Source: Bacteroidales bacterium (GTDB lineage Bacteria > Bacteroidota > Bacteroidia > Bacteroidales > VadinHA17). Taken from it: a stretch of DNA of 44,414 nucleotides. The translations under genes and the position numbers were made by a program. The notes beneath the pieces were generated by a model. That model was given only the letters and a program-made list of their open reading frames with translations. It did no database searches and was not told where the DNA came from. Of the stretch, positions 15,959 to 26,176 are shown one piece after another. Numbering within the stretch: the stretch's first letter is position 1; every line of letters begins with the position of its first letter. Where the stretch lies: contig PMNJ01000345.1 in the NCBI GenBank assembly GCA_003162595.1, positions 1-44,414 on the forward strand. Reading direction: 5' to 3'.

Positions 15959-17704
15959 TTATTTAACCGGAACCAGATTGACTTTTACCAGCACTATACC
16001 TGCCGGGCCCCTCTGTTCGGGATCTTCAGAAAGAATAGGTTTCCCCTGATCCGCAATAATGTTATTTACAATCTGATTTCCGGTTGAAGTAAGTCTTCGA
16101 CCTCCCAATGAACGATCTGTTGCTACCATGCACACTACCTGCTCTTCAGAAACGTTAGCCAACAAATTATGCGCTATAATGGCGTTATCAGTATCAGCGA
16201 GACGTACACCTTCTCCATCGACATTCCAAAGGATATTATTATCGACCATATTTAGTACCTGTGATGCCTCAATGAAAATAGCCCCCTGCACTGTATTTAT
16301 GTCTAGAAGTACATTTCTTGTGACTCGAGAATTCTGATTAGCAAAATCCAGCCAGATTCCGCAACCACCCTGTATGTGCGAAATATAATTATTCTTTACC
16401 AGTGTCCCGCTGGCACCAAGTAGTTTAATCCCGGCAACTTCCCAATGAAACTCAGCATCCTGCCACCCACAATCAGAGACATTATTTTCCTCAACTATTG
16501 CGTTTGATGTACCGAGACCCCGTATTCCAGCTGTACCGCAACCGCAAACGACATTTCGTCGTACGATATAGTGCCCTATGTTCAAATCCACGGATCGATT
16601 GGCAGGTTGTTCCTGTCCTTGTGCAGGAGGTTGACCTTGTCCTACCACGTTTCGGGGATTCCTCGAATCTTTACCCTCGTAAGCCCGATCACCCATCTCT
16701 ATCCCTAATGAGTTGACGTTCCGTACTGTATTTCCCTCTATAATCCAATGATGTCCACCCATAGTAAAGAGTGCTCCTTCTCCAGTGCGAAGAAATCCAT
16801 TGGCGCAATGCTCTATAATCAATCCGCTAATTCGAATATATCCTAAACCAATAGATTGGGGCTGAATTATATGATGTTGCACGGCGATTTCAAACAACTG
16901 ATTATTCGGATTTTTATTACCAAATGGATGAATATGAATAGTCTTACAATCGGGCCCTACCCAGTAAGAGCCGGGTAAACGAACTAGGTCCTCATACACA
17001 GCTAATTGTGACATACGTCGTCCTTCCTGGAACAGTAAACAGCGTGGAAGTATATATGGTATGCGACCTTTCCACCTTGATGCCCAGTTCATCATCTCGA
17101 ATTCTGCGTCAGTAGTGTTAGGGGTCTTTAACGGGAAGTAACCGTTTTCAAACATATTATCAGGCAGTATCGTCATCAGAATTTGCTTTGAATATGAGTT
17201 AGCAGGAAAACCCAATTCTATGTTTAATTTCAGGCTGCCTGAGGCGGCAAGCGAATCATGAGGATCGACAGATAATACCCACTTCGAAGTAATCACACGC
17301 GAGCCCCGTATTATTACCTGTTCGCCCGGTGCGGCCTCGTATGATATCATTTTGTCAGGTCCTTCTCCAGAATGGAGTGGCCGGACTAATTCCCTGTAGG
17401 TACCTGAATGTATGTAAACCCGTTCGCCAGGCTTCACAACCTGCGCGGCGTGGTTTATAGTCAGAAAAGGGTGTTCTTCTGTCCCATCATTTTCGTCAGA
17501 CGCCTTTGGGTCATTCTGGCTTACGTGATAGGTTCTGGTATAGGTTGTCTGATCGCTCCAACTCATAAATGGGGTCCCGTCAGGCAGTAAAGTTTGCGAA
17601 ACTAAAGGCTGGTAATTTACATCCTTCCTGATCTGCGCCTTTGAAACAAAACTATATGATAATAAAATAAAAGCTAATACAAAAAAAACGGCGATCTTTC
17701 TCAT
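15959..17704 (-). CDS. Secreted right-handed parallel beta-helix protein (possible GH141-like or lyase-like)
   Basis: 581 residues with a signal peptide ending near residue 23 (SKAQI). After a lead-in, GTEEHPFLTINHAAQVVKPG (about 75-95) marks a DUF1565-type beta-helix start. Repeated solenoid turns such as VRNVNSLGIEMGD, NVSDCGWQDAEFHWEVAGIK, NNYISHIQGGCGIWLDF and NNILWNVDGEGVRL follow. Proteins of this architecture include GH141 fucosidases/xylanases and several pectin-active families; the context favours one of these, but no catalytic residues can be assigned by eye. The final 20 residues after DQGKPILSEDPEQ are short and not solenoid-like, so the C-terminal cap may be truncated. It lies 32 bp downstream of the serine hydrolase gene. 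Confidence 0.75.
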   Translation of the reverse strand: MRKIAVFFVLAFILLSYSFVSKAQIRKDVNYQPLVSQTLLPDGTPFMSWSDQTTYTRTYHVSQNDPKASDENDGTEEHPFLTINHAAQVVKPGERVYIHSGTYRELVRPLHSGEGPDKMISYEAAPGEQVIIRGSRVITSKWVLSVDPHDSLAASGSLKLNIELGFPANSYSKQILMTILPDNMFENGYFPLKTPNTTDAEFEMMNWASRWKGRIPYILPRCLLFQEGRRMSQLAVYEDLVRLPGSYWVGPDCKTIHIHPFGNKNPNNQLFEIAVQHHIIQPQSIGLGYIRISGLIIEHCANGFLRTGEGALFTMGGHHWIIEGNTVRNVNSLGIEMGDRAYEGKDSRNPRNVVGQGQPPAQGQEQPANRSVDLNIGHYIVRRNVVCGCGTAGIRGLGTSNAIVEENNVSDCGWQDAEFHWEVAGIKLLGASGTLVKNNYISHIQGGCGIWLDFANQNSRVTRNVLLDINTVQGAIFIEASQVLNMVDNNILWNVDGEGVRLADTDNAIIAHNLLANVSEEQVVCMVATDRSLGGRRLTSTGNQIVNNIIADQGKPILSEDPEQRGPAGIVLVKVNLVPVK

Positions 17705-17736
17705 AGCAAATTGAGTTATTTACTTTATATTCATGG

Positions 17737-19029
17737 TTAATCGGAAATTGACTGAAAGACAAGGTTTTTGAACTTGCCGATCAGATTTTCACTCCAGTAA
17801 TTATCTACCTGCGACATAAAAATTCCGATTAGATCTTCCTTCGGATCAACCCAGAAGCGAGTATAGAATGCTCCATCCCATCCGAATGTTCCGAGCGACT
17901 CGAGTTCATCAAATATTCCTCTTTCGGTACGTATCCCAAATCCATAACCGAATTTATCTCCCATTATCCCGTTGTGGGCAAAAGAAGTAAAAATGAAGAT
18001 ATTGCCTATAGAATTTGTAGTCATTAATTCAACACTCTTCCGGCTTAGTATCTGTTTCCCTTCCAGTTCCCCCTTATTCAATAACATTTGCGCGAATCTT
18101 GCATAATCAGTGGCAGTAGAAACCAGGCCGGCTCCGCCTGAAAAATAGGTCTGAGGTTCAGGGTATTGAAAATACTTGGTAACCTTTTCAAGTTTGCCAT
18201 TGGCTCCCATTATGTATAAAGTGGCCAGTCGTGGGAACTTATCACGGGGAAGGGTAAAATATGTATCCTGCATTTTCAAAGGTTCAAAAATCCGTTTCCT
18301 CATGAATTCATCCAGTGGCATCTTGCTTACCACCTCAATGAGATAACCGAGCACATCGACAGACATGCCATAATTAAATTCTTCTCCTGGTTGTGAAACA
18401 AGTGGTAATGGTCCCAGATTTTTTATCATATCGCCTATTGTCCCTTTGGTAGGCAGCAATCCGACTGTCATTCCTGCCTGCCTGTAATATATTCCCTGCA
18501 AAGCGCTGCCATAAGTAATGCCGGAGGTATGGTTAAGCAGTTCCCGTATGGTAATTTCACTTTTTGCAGGTACGAGAATAATACTGTCAGATGTGGGAGA
18601 TCTCTCAGCCACCTTAGGGTTCTTAAACTCAGGTATGAATTTTGAAACAGGATCGGTAAGAAGAAAATAGCCTTCCTCATATAAAGTCATTACGGCAACT
18701 GAAGTTATTGCTTTAGTCATTGAAGCTATCCGGAATATAGCGTCATTTGTCATTGGTTTTTTTTCTTCAATATCCTTCAACCCGAAAGATTTGAAATACC
18801 CTACTTTGCCATGACGAATCACCATAGCTACTGCACCTGGCAATTTCCCTTGTTTTATATAATCGTTTAACACCGTATCTATCCGGTTTAACCTTTCAGA
18901 AGAGAGACCTATTTTTTCAGGAACAGTGGCAGGAAGTCCCTGCCCCGGAGCAATCCATGCTGTAGATAACAGTATTAAAAAAAAGAGGATCATTTTATAA
19001 GTTACTGTAATGAAATGATTTCGTATCAT
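17737..19029 (-). CDS. Serine hydrolase of the beta-lactamase/penicillin-binding-protein-like family
   Basis: 430 residues with a hydrophobic N-terminal signal (residues 12-30). The catalytic SxxK tetrad is SMTK at 103-106 within FRIASMTKAITSVAVM. EEFNYGMSVDVLGYLIE supplies the conserved Tyr of the second motif, and GYGFGIRTERG is near the C-terminus. Members are class C beta-lactamase-like esterases, transacylases or peptidases; in a polysaccharide locus an esterase removing acyl groups is plausible, but not shown. The Met at residue 13 (18993) is an alternative start. It sits between the GH2 gene (38 bp upstream) and the beta-helix gene. Confidence 0.88.
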   Translation of the reverse strand: MIRNHFITVTYKMILFFLILLSTAWIAPGQGLPATVPEKIGLSSERLNRIDTVLNDYIKQGKLPGAVAMVIRHGKVGYFKSFGLKDIEEKKPMTNDAIFRIASMTKAITSVAVMTLYEEGYFLLTDPVSKFIPEFKNPKVAERSPTSDSIILVPAKSEITIRELLNHTSGITYGSALQGIYYRQAGMTVGLLPTKGTIGDMIKNLGPLPLVSQPGEEFNYGMSVDVLGYLIEVVSKMPLDEFMRKRIFEPLKMQDTYFTLPRDKFPRLATLYIMGANGKLEKVTKYFQYPEPQTYFSGGAGLVSTATDYARFAQMLLNKGELEGKQILSRKSVELMTTNSIGNIFIFTSFAHNGIMGDKFGYGFGIRTERGIFDELESLGTFGWDGAFYTRFWVDPKEDLIGIFMSQVDNYWSENLIGKFKNLVFQSISD

Positions 19030-19066
19030 TATATTTCGTTTCTAAATTGAAATCTCTAATTCTTGG

Positions 19067-21214
19067 TTATGGGGTCAATTTGTTTTTATCAACACAGGTA
19101 ATGATTACGCTTGCGCTCTGTAATCCAGGAGACGAAGCGGTTACCGTAATAACTCCCGGGGAATATGACCTCATGGTCATCCTTGCCATACCATACCGAA
19201 TACATCGTGTATCAGGAGAGGTAGCATTGTTAAAGGACATTGAAGAACCAGTAGGAAAATATCCGACACCTGAGGTTACTGTAAGAGTTATGGTGGGATT
19301 ATTATCTATTGGAGTACCGTTTGCATCCGCGATTTGAGCAGAAAGCTCGCAATCGTCCATACCGTCGTTTCCAATGATGAGGGTATCCGCAGTTAGGATT
19401 ATTTTAGCAGCTATACCGGCTACGGGCAATTTATAGGGAGTCCCCAGATTTTCCATCCGGTACTGATACCACTCTGGACCAGGAATTCTATAATAATCGA
19501 CCACGCCGCCCAGTCCGCCATAATCACTTAGAAACGAGCCGTAGCCGTAGCCTACCCATCTGACTTGTCCTGCCCGCCAGGGATATTTCGCAACGCCGTT
19601 ATGGTCGTAGTACTCGGTTATCAAACTGGGCTTCCCGGGGTTTTGATAGGTAGAGATGGTCGCTCCATCCCCATTATATCCGATGATAGGGGCCAACTGA
19701 TCAAAACCACTTCGCTGTGCGCCGCCCACTGCAGACTCCCTTGAAGGATCGAGAGAATGTACAAGAGCCACCAGAACCTTATAGAAAGCTTTGCACTTGG
19801 TCATGGGTGTTCCATCTGGCACATCGAACGTTTCGTTTCCCATGCTCCAAATAATAATGCTTGGATGGTTTCGTCTTTCCCGAATAAATTCCGTTAATTG
19901 TTGCTTTAAATTTTCTTCAAACGGTTGCTCATCCTGAGTTTTGGTAGGATAGGAGCTTTGTCGCCAGCCACCGTCTTCGCTGGTGTTAAATCCGCCTACG
20001 CCCCAGAAAGAATTTTCTGCCCATGCAAGGATCCCCAACTGGTCGGTCGCATCATTCCATGAAACATCATGAGGGTTATGGCATTCCCTAATGAGATTGA
20101 AACCGGCCTCCTTCATAAGTTTTACGTCCCTTCGAAATCCCGCATTGGTCTGTGCAATCCCCCAGCCCGCACGATCGTCGTGGGCATTCACGCCATTGAT
20201 CAAAACATGCTTTCCATTCAGAAAGAACCCCTGATCGGCTGTCCACTCGATTGATCTGATGCCTAGCGGACTCTCGTAATTATCCACTACGCCATGTCCA
20301 TCCGATGCTGTGGTTAGCACCTTATACATATAGGGCATTTCGGGAGACCATAGATGTGGATTGGCAATGGGCTCACTGGTTTGGTCAAACTCATAAATTG
20401 TCCCTGCCATTATCGACTGAGTGCTTACCATGGATGTCACTATCGTATTGGTTGCATCTATGATGGTTGTCTTTACAGTGCAGTTTACCGGTTTAGCGTT
20501 TTCGTTTTTTATTTCCGTTTTTACCTTGACAGTTGCCTGAGACGCTGAAACCTGAGGAGTGGTGACAAATGTACCGTACCAAGTCACATGAAGCGGATTG
20601 GTAATAACAAGATATACGTCCCTGTGGATACCTCCTAAAAACAACCAGTCGGCCCCACGTGGGGCGATTTGCGGGTCCCACTTATTATTCACCCGTACTG
20701 CAATGACATTATCTCCTTCGGAGACTGCATTGGTGATATCGAAATAAAAACCTGTAAATCCGCCCTTATGGACCCCCATCAGTATCCCATTGACGTACAC
20801 CTCCGCTACCTGGAAAGCTGCCTCGAATTCCAGAAAGATTTTTTTTGAGTCTTTCCATTCAGCCCTCACGTTAATATGCCTCCTGTACCAACCGTATCCT
20901 ACATACCAGAAGGTCCCTTTTTTAAGTGAATAATAAGGAATATCAAATACATGGGGCAAGTTTACTTTAGTCCATTTAGCGTCGTTGTAACCGGTCGCTT
21001 CTGCACCGGTCATGTCTCCTTTATAAAATTTCCAGTCAGAATTCAGGATGATTTTTACCCGCTCGGCATTGAGAACGTTTGCCACGGCGGGAAGTTCTTT
21101 CGTATTGCACGAAGCAAGAAATGCCACTGAAACGATAAATGAAAATGCAAATACTGATATTAATAGTCTTTTTTTTATGAATTTCCTGTTAAACATATTG
21201 GTATATTTTCGCAA
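19067..21214 (-). CDS. GH2-family glycoside hydrolase, lipoprotein
   Basis: 715 residues. A lipobox FLASC places the lipidated Cys at residue 36; the Met at residue 7 (21196) is an equally good start. The sugar-binding jelly roll (about 50-205, with VAEVYVNGILMGVHKGGF), the immunoglobulin-like domain (about 210-320) and the TIM barrel (about 325-600) follow the usual GH2 order. GIRSIEWTADQGFFLNGK opens the barrel. Acid/base Glu461 is in IIWSMGNETF and nucleophile Glu534 in PSLITEYYDH. The C-terminal 110 residues form an extra Ig-like/invasin-like domain. Probable activity is beta-galactosidase or beta-glucuronidase type on exported or imported oligosaccharides. It is 37 bp downstream of the 972-residue protein gene. 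Confidence 0.92.
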   Translation of the reverse strand: MRKYTNMFNRKFIKKRLLISVFAFSFIVSVAFLASCNTKELPAVANVLNAERVKIILNSDWKFYKGDMTGAEATGYNDAKWTKVNLPHVFDIPYYSLKKGTFWYVGYGWYRRHINVRAEWKDSKKIFLEFEAAFQVAEVYVNGILMGVHKGGFTGFYFDITNAVSEGDNVIAVRVNNKWDPQIAPRGADWLFLGGIHRDVYLVITNPLHVTWYGTFVTTPQVSASQATVKVKTEIKNENAKPVNCTVKTTIIDATNTIVTSMVSTQSIMAGTIYEFDQTSEPIANPHLWSPEMPYMYKVLTTASDGHGVVDNYESPLGIRSIEWTADQGFFLNGKHVLINGVNAHDDRAGWGIAQTNAGFRRDVKLMKEAGFNLIRECHNPHDVSWNDATDQLGILAWAENSFWGVGGFNTSEDGGWRQSSYPTKTQDEQPFEENLKQQLTEFIRERRNHPSIIIWSMGNETFDVPDGTPMTKCKAFYKVLVALVHSLDPSRESAVGGAQRSGFDQLAPIIGYNGDGATISTYQNPGKPSLITEYYDHNGVAKYPWRAGQVRWVGYGYGSFLSDYGGLGGVVDYYRIPGPEWYQYRMENLGTPYKLPVAGIAAKIILTADTLIIGNDGMDDCELSAQIADANGTPIDNNPTITLTVTSGVGYFPTGSSMSFNNATSPDTRCIRYGMARMTMRSYSPGVITVTASSPGLQSASVIITCVDKNKLTP

Positions 21215-21251
21215 TTAACTATTTCTAGAAAATATTATAAATCCACTTTTT

Positions 21252-24170
21252 TCAATTTCCATTACGATCCTGTCGATGGCCAGAGATACGGGCCAGAATC
21301 CGATCAAGAGCAACCGCATCAAAATATTCCTGATCCTGATTCTCGTAAGGTACATCAACCATTATAGGTACTTTAGGCTTCAGGCTGATAAATTTAACCA
21401 GTTCTTCCTCATGGTTCGATCCTGCGATCGGTCCGTAAACATTCCATCTCAGGCCTTCAAGGTCATAAGCCGAAGTACTAACAATCCACATGCCAATATG
21501 CTCTATGATCTCAGACGTGATTTCCTTTGGATCGGTCTTTGAGTCCATCAGCAGTGCAGTGCTAGGCGCAAGTTTCAGATTGGGGGCCCCTACCCTTTTG
21601 AGGAATTGCATCGCCTCAATCAGGTCGCTTGGCGGTCTGTTGGGCGCCAGACGAAGATAGACCGTTATATTACGCAATTCTGCTTCGCGACAAATTTTAG
21701 CAATAGTAGTATCATAACTCTTCCATGTGGCCTCATGTGAAATATTATTTTCGACGTATCTCTGAAGCGGAATCAGCAGATCATGTGCACCCAGAATTTC
21801 CATTTTCTCCACAACGTCGAGAATGCTTGCCACACTTTGTTTATATTCCGGTTCTATGTTGTTCACGATCCTGAGATCGGGAAAAAGGTTGATTCCCGAT
21901 GTCAGATCCACCATAACCCTTACCTTTTGCAACCCAAGCCAGCCTGCTTCCTGTTTAAGGGTCGATTTCTCAAGATGGGCTAAGTATTTCCAGTCTACGG
22001 TAACTCCGTCATAATGCTGGAAGAAGGTCGGCCTTGTAAGTATCTCATCCTGTATATTAACGGGTCCATGCAATGGAAGAAAACGATTTTGGGGATTAGC
22101 CGGAGGAGTAATATGAGCAATTTCTTCTACCCCTTCCTCCTTCACCCTGATATGGAAGATCCGGATATCACCGCCAGCGATAGTGTTCTTTCCGCTCGTG
22201 CCGATAATTGCATTCTCAAAGCCTTCCGGTAAATAACCGATGGCTTTTTTCTCAGACTGATCAAGCGGCATTTCATCAATTGTTTGTATCGGTCCAACTT
22301 TCGATACGATCCTTAATGGCAATTCCGTCAATGAGTTATTGGAAATACCGAGAGTGTAGTCGCCAGTCCCGCGCCGGCATACGATCAGTGAAAGCCCATC
22401 ACCGGCATCGAACAATTTCAGGCTCTGAAAGGCCTGATCCAGAATATCCCGGACATGATGCAGAATAGGATATGGATTTACTAACGGCTTATCTACAGGG
22501 CTTACTATTGGTTCCTTAACAGTGGTTTCTGCTCCAATCCCAAAGGGACTTGCAAACACCGTAATCATACCATTGCCCAGCGGCATCCTTATTACCGCCG
22601 GTGTCCCGTTCACACTGGCCAGAATCTGCGCTCCGGCAGGAACACTCAGGGGTAACAGTTCAAATGGCTGGCCCTCTGTGATCGAACCAGATCCAATAGA
22701 AATCTTTTGCTCACCGCTGAAAAGTCTGGCATGTCCTTCACTTTCAATACCAGCCAGACCACCTGGCAGATTCCGGAGACTGCCGGCCGTGATTAACAGA
22801 TTTCCGCCATGTTCAGCATAGGTACGGAGTTTGTCGCGAACCTCTGCCCCTCCGGAAAGTTCTCCTGCTACAATCATTAACGGATACCTCTCCAGAAGCC
22901 ACTCCGGTGCATCACTCAGGATGACATCAGATGCATCTCCATAGGGTGTGCTCGTTGCGAAACCTGTTTCGTCGTGAAAAAATGAAGAGTTCTGGTAGCC
23001 CGGGTAAAGCATATCAAAAATATTGTTTGTGAGATAATCTCCGCTGCCGTACGGAAGATTTCCCCACACACGGTAAAGGATATTATCGTAATCCGGAAAA
23101 ATCCAGCCCATATAGAAATCCATCATAATACATATCGGCGTTTGCATTACGCCGGGTTGGCCATTTACCCTGACCCATCTCTGGGCCGACTGCTGAATTT
23201 TACCGATAGGTGATAAGCTGTCGCCAGCGAACCATTCATTCTCGAAACCTACCAGCATTGAGTTATATAAAATGTGGCTGTAAAGAAGACGTTTCAGAAG
23301 ACTGAGACTGGTTCCCTTTGTGGGACTGCTTCTGGTGTCACCATAGCTCTTTCCTCCCCAGCGATTATAAATTGAGGCATTACCGAACCACGGCACACCA
23401 TACTCTTTACCTGCACCACGGTCAAACGCGTAAAACACCTGGGCATTTGGGTGTTCCTGCGCTGCCTCGGAACCTACTAATGTATATAACCCCTCCTTTA
23501 AAAAATAGTGCCCGTATGTAATAGCCGTAAGAGCGGCCATTTTGTTTCCGCACTCACTTGTTATCTTCTCCATATGCCTGTGAAAATTCAGATATTGCTG
23601 GGGCCGGTTAGCTGACGAAGGATACATCTGGCTGGCATAAGCTATAACGTAGCGTCCATCCTGTTCTCCCATATCCATGCCCAGCCAGTGGTCTCCGAGT
23701 TTTGTCTCAAACAAGCTTGATATCTCGGGAGTTAAGCCAACTTGCTGCCACTGCCCACCAGAGCCTGAACCCGGAACATAGCCCCATATCTCATACAAGA
23801 ATAGGTCACGCTTTTTTATTTCGTCTACCAGATCGGGGATGTTTTTAGCAACAAGGAATGAATTATTCGGCCAGATGAAATCGCCCAGATCAAATGTCTT
23901 TGTAAAACGCTCTATCTCCTCAGCGTAACCGGTAAGTTGTCCGTTTACCACACGAAATTGTCGCAGCGTTGTGAAATGCGTCCGGTCACCCATGAGGTTC
24001 CAATCCGGTGGCTTCACATGCCTGCGGGCATCATCCGGGTATTCGCGTGGATTGAGTAATTGCCCGTAAACCTTTAACCTGGCAGTGTGGATTGTCTGTG
24101 CACGCAGTGGTTGAACAATAACTAAAGTCAATATGAAGGCAATGGAAAGTCCAGATATCATTCTATTCAT
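21252..24170 (-). CDS. Large secreted protein: TIM-barrel-like, GATase-like and AP2-endonuclease/isomerase-like modules
   Basis: 972 residues with a signal peptide to about residue 24 (LRAQT). Residues 30-400 contain aromatic-rich strands resembling a glycosidase TIM barrel; MDMGEQDGRY (Glu169) and LVGFENEW (Glu310/Glu312) carry acidic residues that could be catalytic. Residues about 420-550 (LMIVAGELSGGAEVRDKL, EHGGNLLITAG) resemble the glutamine-amidotransferase-like domain found after the barrel in some beta-galactosidases. Residues about 740-960 (KVRVMVDLT, KMEILGAHDLLIPLQR, REAELRNITVYLRLAP) look like a xylose-isomerase-type TIM barrel. No family was recognised for the whole. It is the first gene after the SusD terminator and heads the second enzyme block. 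Confidence 0.65.
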   Translation of the reverse strand: MNRMISGLSIAFILTLVIVQPLRAQTIHTARLKVYGQLLNPREYPDDARRHVKPPDWNLMGDRTHFTTLRQFRVVNGQLTGYAEEIERFTKTFDLGDFIWPNNSFLVAKNIPDLVDEIKKRDLFLYEIWGYVPGSGSGGQWQQVGLTPEISSLFETKLGDHWLGMDMGEQDGRYVIAYASQMYPSSANRPQQYLNFHRHMEKITSECGNKMAALTAITYGHYFLKEGLYTLVGSEAAQEHPNAQVFYAFDRGAGKEYGVPWFGNASIYNRWGGKSYGDTRSSPTKGTSLSLLKRLLYSHILYNSMLVGFENEWFAGDSLSPIGKIQQSAQRWVRVNGQPGVMQTPICIMMDFYMGWIFPDYDNILYRVWGNLPYGSGDYLTNNIFDMLYPGYQNSSFFHDETGFATSTPYGDASDVILSDAPEWLLERYPLMIVAGELSGGAEVRDKLRTYAEHGGNLLITAGSLRNLPGGLAGIESEGHARLFSGEQKISIGSGSITEGQPFELLPLSVPAGAQILASVNGTPAVIRMPLGNGMITVFASPFGIGAETTVKEPIVSPVDKPLVNPYPILHHVRDILDQAFQSLKLFDAGDGLSLIVCRRGTGDYTLGISNNSLTELPLRIVSKVGPIQTIDEMPLDQSEKKAIGYLPEGFENAIIGTSGKNTIAGGDIRIFHIRVKEEGVEEIAHITPPANPQNRFLPLHGPVNIQDEILTRPTFFQHYDGVTVDWKYLAHLEKSTLKQEAGWLGLQKVRVMVDLTSGINLFPDLRIVNNIEPEYKQSVASILDVVEKMEILGAHDLLIPLQRYVENNISHEATWKSYDTTIAKICREAELRNITVYLRLAPNRPPSDLIEAMQFLKRVGAPNLKLAPSTALLMDSKTDPKEITSEIIEHIGMWIVSTSAYDLEGLRWNVYGPIAGSNHEEELVKFISLKPKVPIMVDVPYENQDQEYFDAVALDRILARISGHRQDRNGN

Positions 24171-24323
24171 GAGTTCGTCTTTGATATTTTTAATATAATA
24201 ATTAAACAGATCTACCAGGCTTCTATAGATAGTATATATAAAATCCTGTTACTGATAGAAACTGAAAAAGAAAATAATAAACCTTGCAAACAGATTTGGA
24301 AACTGAAATTCAGGTATTCTTAT

Positions 24324-24365
24324 ATATAAAAAAATGATGGAGGTTAAGAAGTCTCAACCTCCATC
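24324..24365 (-). terminator. Intrinsic terminator after SusD
   Basis: On the minus strand GATGGAGGTT (24365-24356) pairs perfectly with AACCTCCATC (24345-24336) around a ten-base loop, followed by ATTTTTTTATAT. It begins seven bases after the SusD stop codon and closes the sigma-FecR-SusC-SusD unit. Confidence 0.9.
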
Positions 24366-24371
24366 AAATAA

Positions 24372-26156
24372 CTAATTCCATCCCGGGTTTTGAACAAGCT
24401 TTGTATTAAGCGTAAGCTGATCTAATGGAAGTGGATAAAGATACAGCTTTTCATCCCATGTGCGCGATGCAACTGTATATGGCTGCAGCAGTTTTTTTGT
24501 TTTACCGTCCCAGTCAGTTATGGTCAACAGTGGTCTTCCGGAAAACTGATCTAATCCATTATTGTAATATTTATACCTAGCTATAACACCAGAATCGACC
24601 ACAAGGCCTACCATTGTTTTAGGATTCTCAATGAGTTTACCGGCATGCCAACGAACAATATCATCCCAGCGAAAACCTTCAAAAGCAAGCTCTATCCTGC
24701 GCTCACGCCTTAATTCATATATAAGAGGGGATACAACATATCCGTACCGTGGCTGGCCATTTATAAGCGCATTCGGATCGGTTGGGGGATTTAGTGTTAA
24801 ACGACCCATTGTAAAATTTCCGGGTTCATCCAGTCTGGCACGAAGCAAATTAATGGAATTGTCCAGATCGCCCTGTGTAATGGTGCCCAGTTCAGCTTTT
24901 GCCTCAGCAAATGTTAACAGAACTTCGGCATACCTGAAAATAAACCAGTCATCAGTTGTCGCATTAGCATCATTCTCTTTTACTATAGGATCTCTGAATT
25001 TAGCCATAAGATATCCTGTCGGACATATACTCCCAGTAACCGGAGTCACTGGGTACGTAACAAGATCAGCTCCGTTCATAAACATTGGCAGGAATTTATT
25101 ATCAATCATGTTCCTTAATCGGGGATCCCTATGAGCCATTTCCATCCACACAGAGTCATCGCCAAGATATAACGGGCTAAGTGAAATTGGCAAACCATCT
25201 GTGCAAAGGAATGACTCGATGAAATCTTTGGTTACCCCATATCCTGCTCCAAATCCACTTCCTGATTCTCTGTTTGTTACAATACCAAGTATATAAATGC
25301 GGGGAAGCACACACTCAGGATTGGATGTCAAATCTTCCTGTATAAATTGTTGCTTATAATACAAGGGATAACCCTGAAAGGAATAAGGACCAGTTCCTTT
25401 CACAATATTATAACCTCCGTTAGTCATTATGTCTTGAGCAGCAGAAACTGCTAATGTCAAATAAGGTTCCCATCCGCTGATATTTCTATATTTCAGATAG
25501 GTTCCCTCGTAAAGACAAACACGCGCCAACATCTGCAATGCGGCATAATGGTGCAATCTTCCAAGATCTACCTTTGCAGGGATATGAAGATGTGAAACGG
25601 CAAATTGAAGATCGGTAATAATACTATCTACCACCGTCTTCATTGGAGTACGGGCAGCGAATAAAATAGAATTGTCCGTTACATTAAGATTTTTGTCTAT
25701 CCAGGGAACATCTCCGAAGGTTTTAACTTTATTGAAATATTCATTAGCCCTGAAGAACCTGATTTCTCCGATATATTGATTAATATCTGCCGTATCACCA
25801 ACAACCGTCTTATAATGACTTAAAGCGTAATTCAGATTTCTGATATTTGACCAGTCGGTGTAACTCCAGCCGCCACCAGATGGAGGCACTGCCATTGCAT
25901 CAAAAAGAAGTGGATCTGGTGTACTTGCGAGAAGGTTATCGCTGGGAGAGTCGTAAAAAACCTGGTATGTGGAATTAGCAGCTGGCCCTGGAAGAGTGGT
26001 ATAAAAACCGTTAGCAAACAACTTCATATCAGCTGGAGTTTTCCAGAAGTTTAAATCGGTAATTGAATCCTGAGGAATAGTATCGAGTACTTTTTTACAA
26101 GAAGAAATAGCGACTAGTATTCCTGCTATAATAATTATATAATGTTTAATTTTCAT
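24372..26156 (-). CDS. susD: SusD/RagB-family outer-membrane glycan-binding lipoprotein
   Basis: 594 residues. The signal ends in the lipobox ISSC with Cys20, then KKVLDTIPQDSITDLNFW, the classic SusD N-terminus. RAEEYF-like segment FRANEYFNKVKTFGDVPW (about residue 135), RYAEVLLTFAEAKAELG (about 405) and ELRRERRIELAFEGFRWDDIVRW (about 510) in pieces are typical of the TPR-containing SusD fold. It forms the surface lid of the TonB-dependent SusC transporter and binds incoming oligosaccharide. It is 20 bp downstream of SusC and followed by a strong terminator. Specificity cannot be read from sequence. Confidence 0.96.
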   Translation of the reverse strand: MKIKHYIIIIAGILVAISSCKKVLDTIPQDSITDLNFWKTPADMKLFANGFYTTLPGPAANSTYQVFYDSPSDNLLASTPDPLLFDAMAVPPSGGGWSYTDWSNIRNLNYALSHYKTVVGDTADINQYIGEIRFFRANEYFNKVKTFGDVPWIDKNLNVTDNSILFAARTPMKTVVDSIITDLQFAVSHLHIPAKVDLGRLHHYAALQMLARVCLYEGTYLKYRNISGWEPYLTLAVSAAQDIMTNGGYNIVKGTGPYSFQGYPLYYKQQFIQEDLTSNPECVLPRIYILGIVTNRESGSGFGAGYGVTKDFIESFLCTDGLPISLSPLYLGDDSVWMEMAHRDPRLRNMIDNKFLPMFMNGADLVTYPVTPVTGSICPTGYLMAKFRDPIVKENDANATTDDWFIFRYAEVLLTFAEAKAELGTITQGDLDNSINLLRARLDEPGNFTMGRLTLNPPTDPNALINGQPRYGYVVSPLIYELRRERRIELAFEGFRWDDIVRWHAGKLIENPKTMVGLVVDSGVIARYKYYNNGLDQFSGRPLLTITDWDGKTKKLLQPYTVASRTWDEKLYLYPLPLDQLTLNTKLVQNPGWN

Positions 26157-26176
26157 CTTATTATGATTTTAATAAT

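Noticed and set aside
24631..25134. 167-codon plus-strand frame inside susD
   Set aside because: It is antisense to a strongly conserved SusD region and has no family features.
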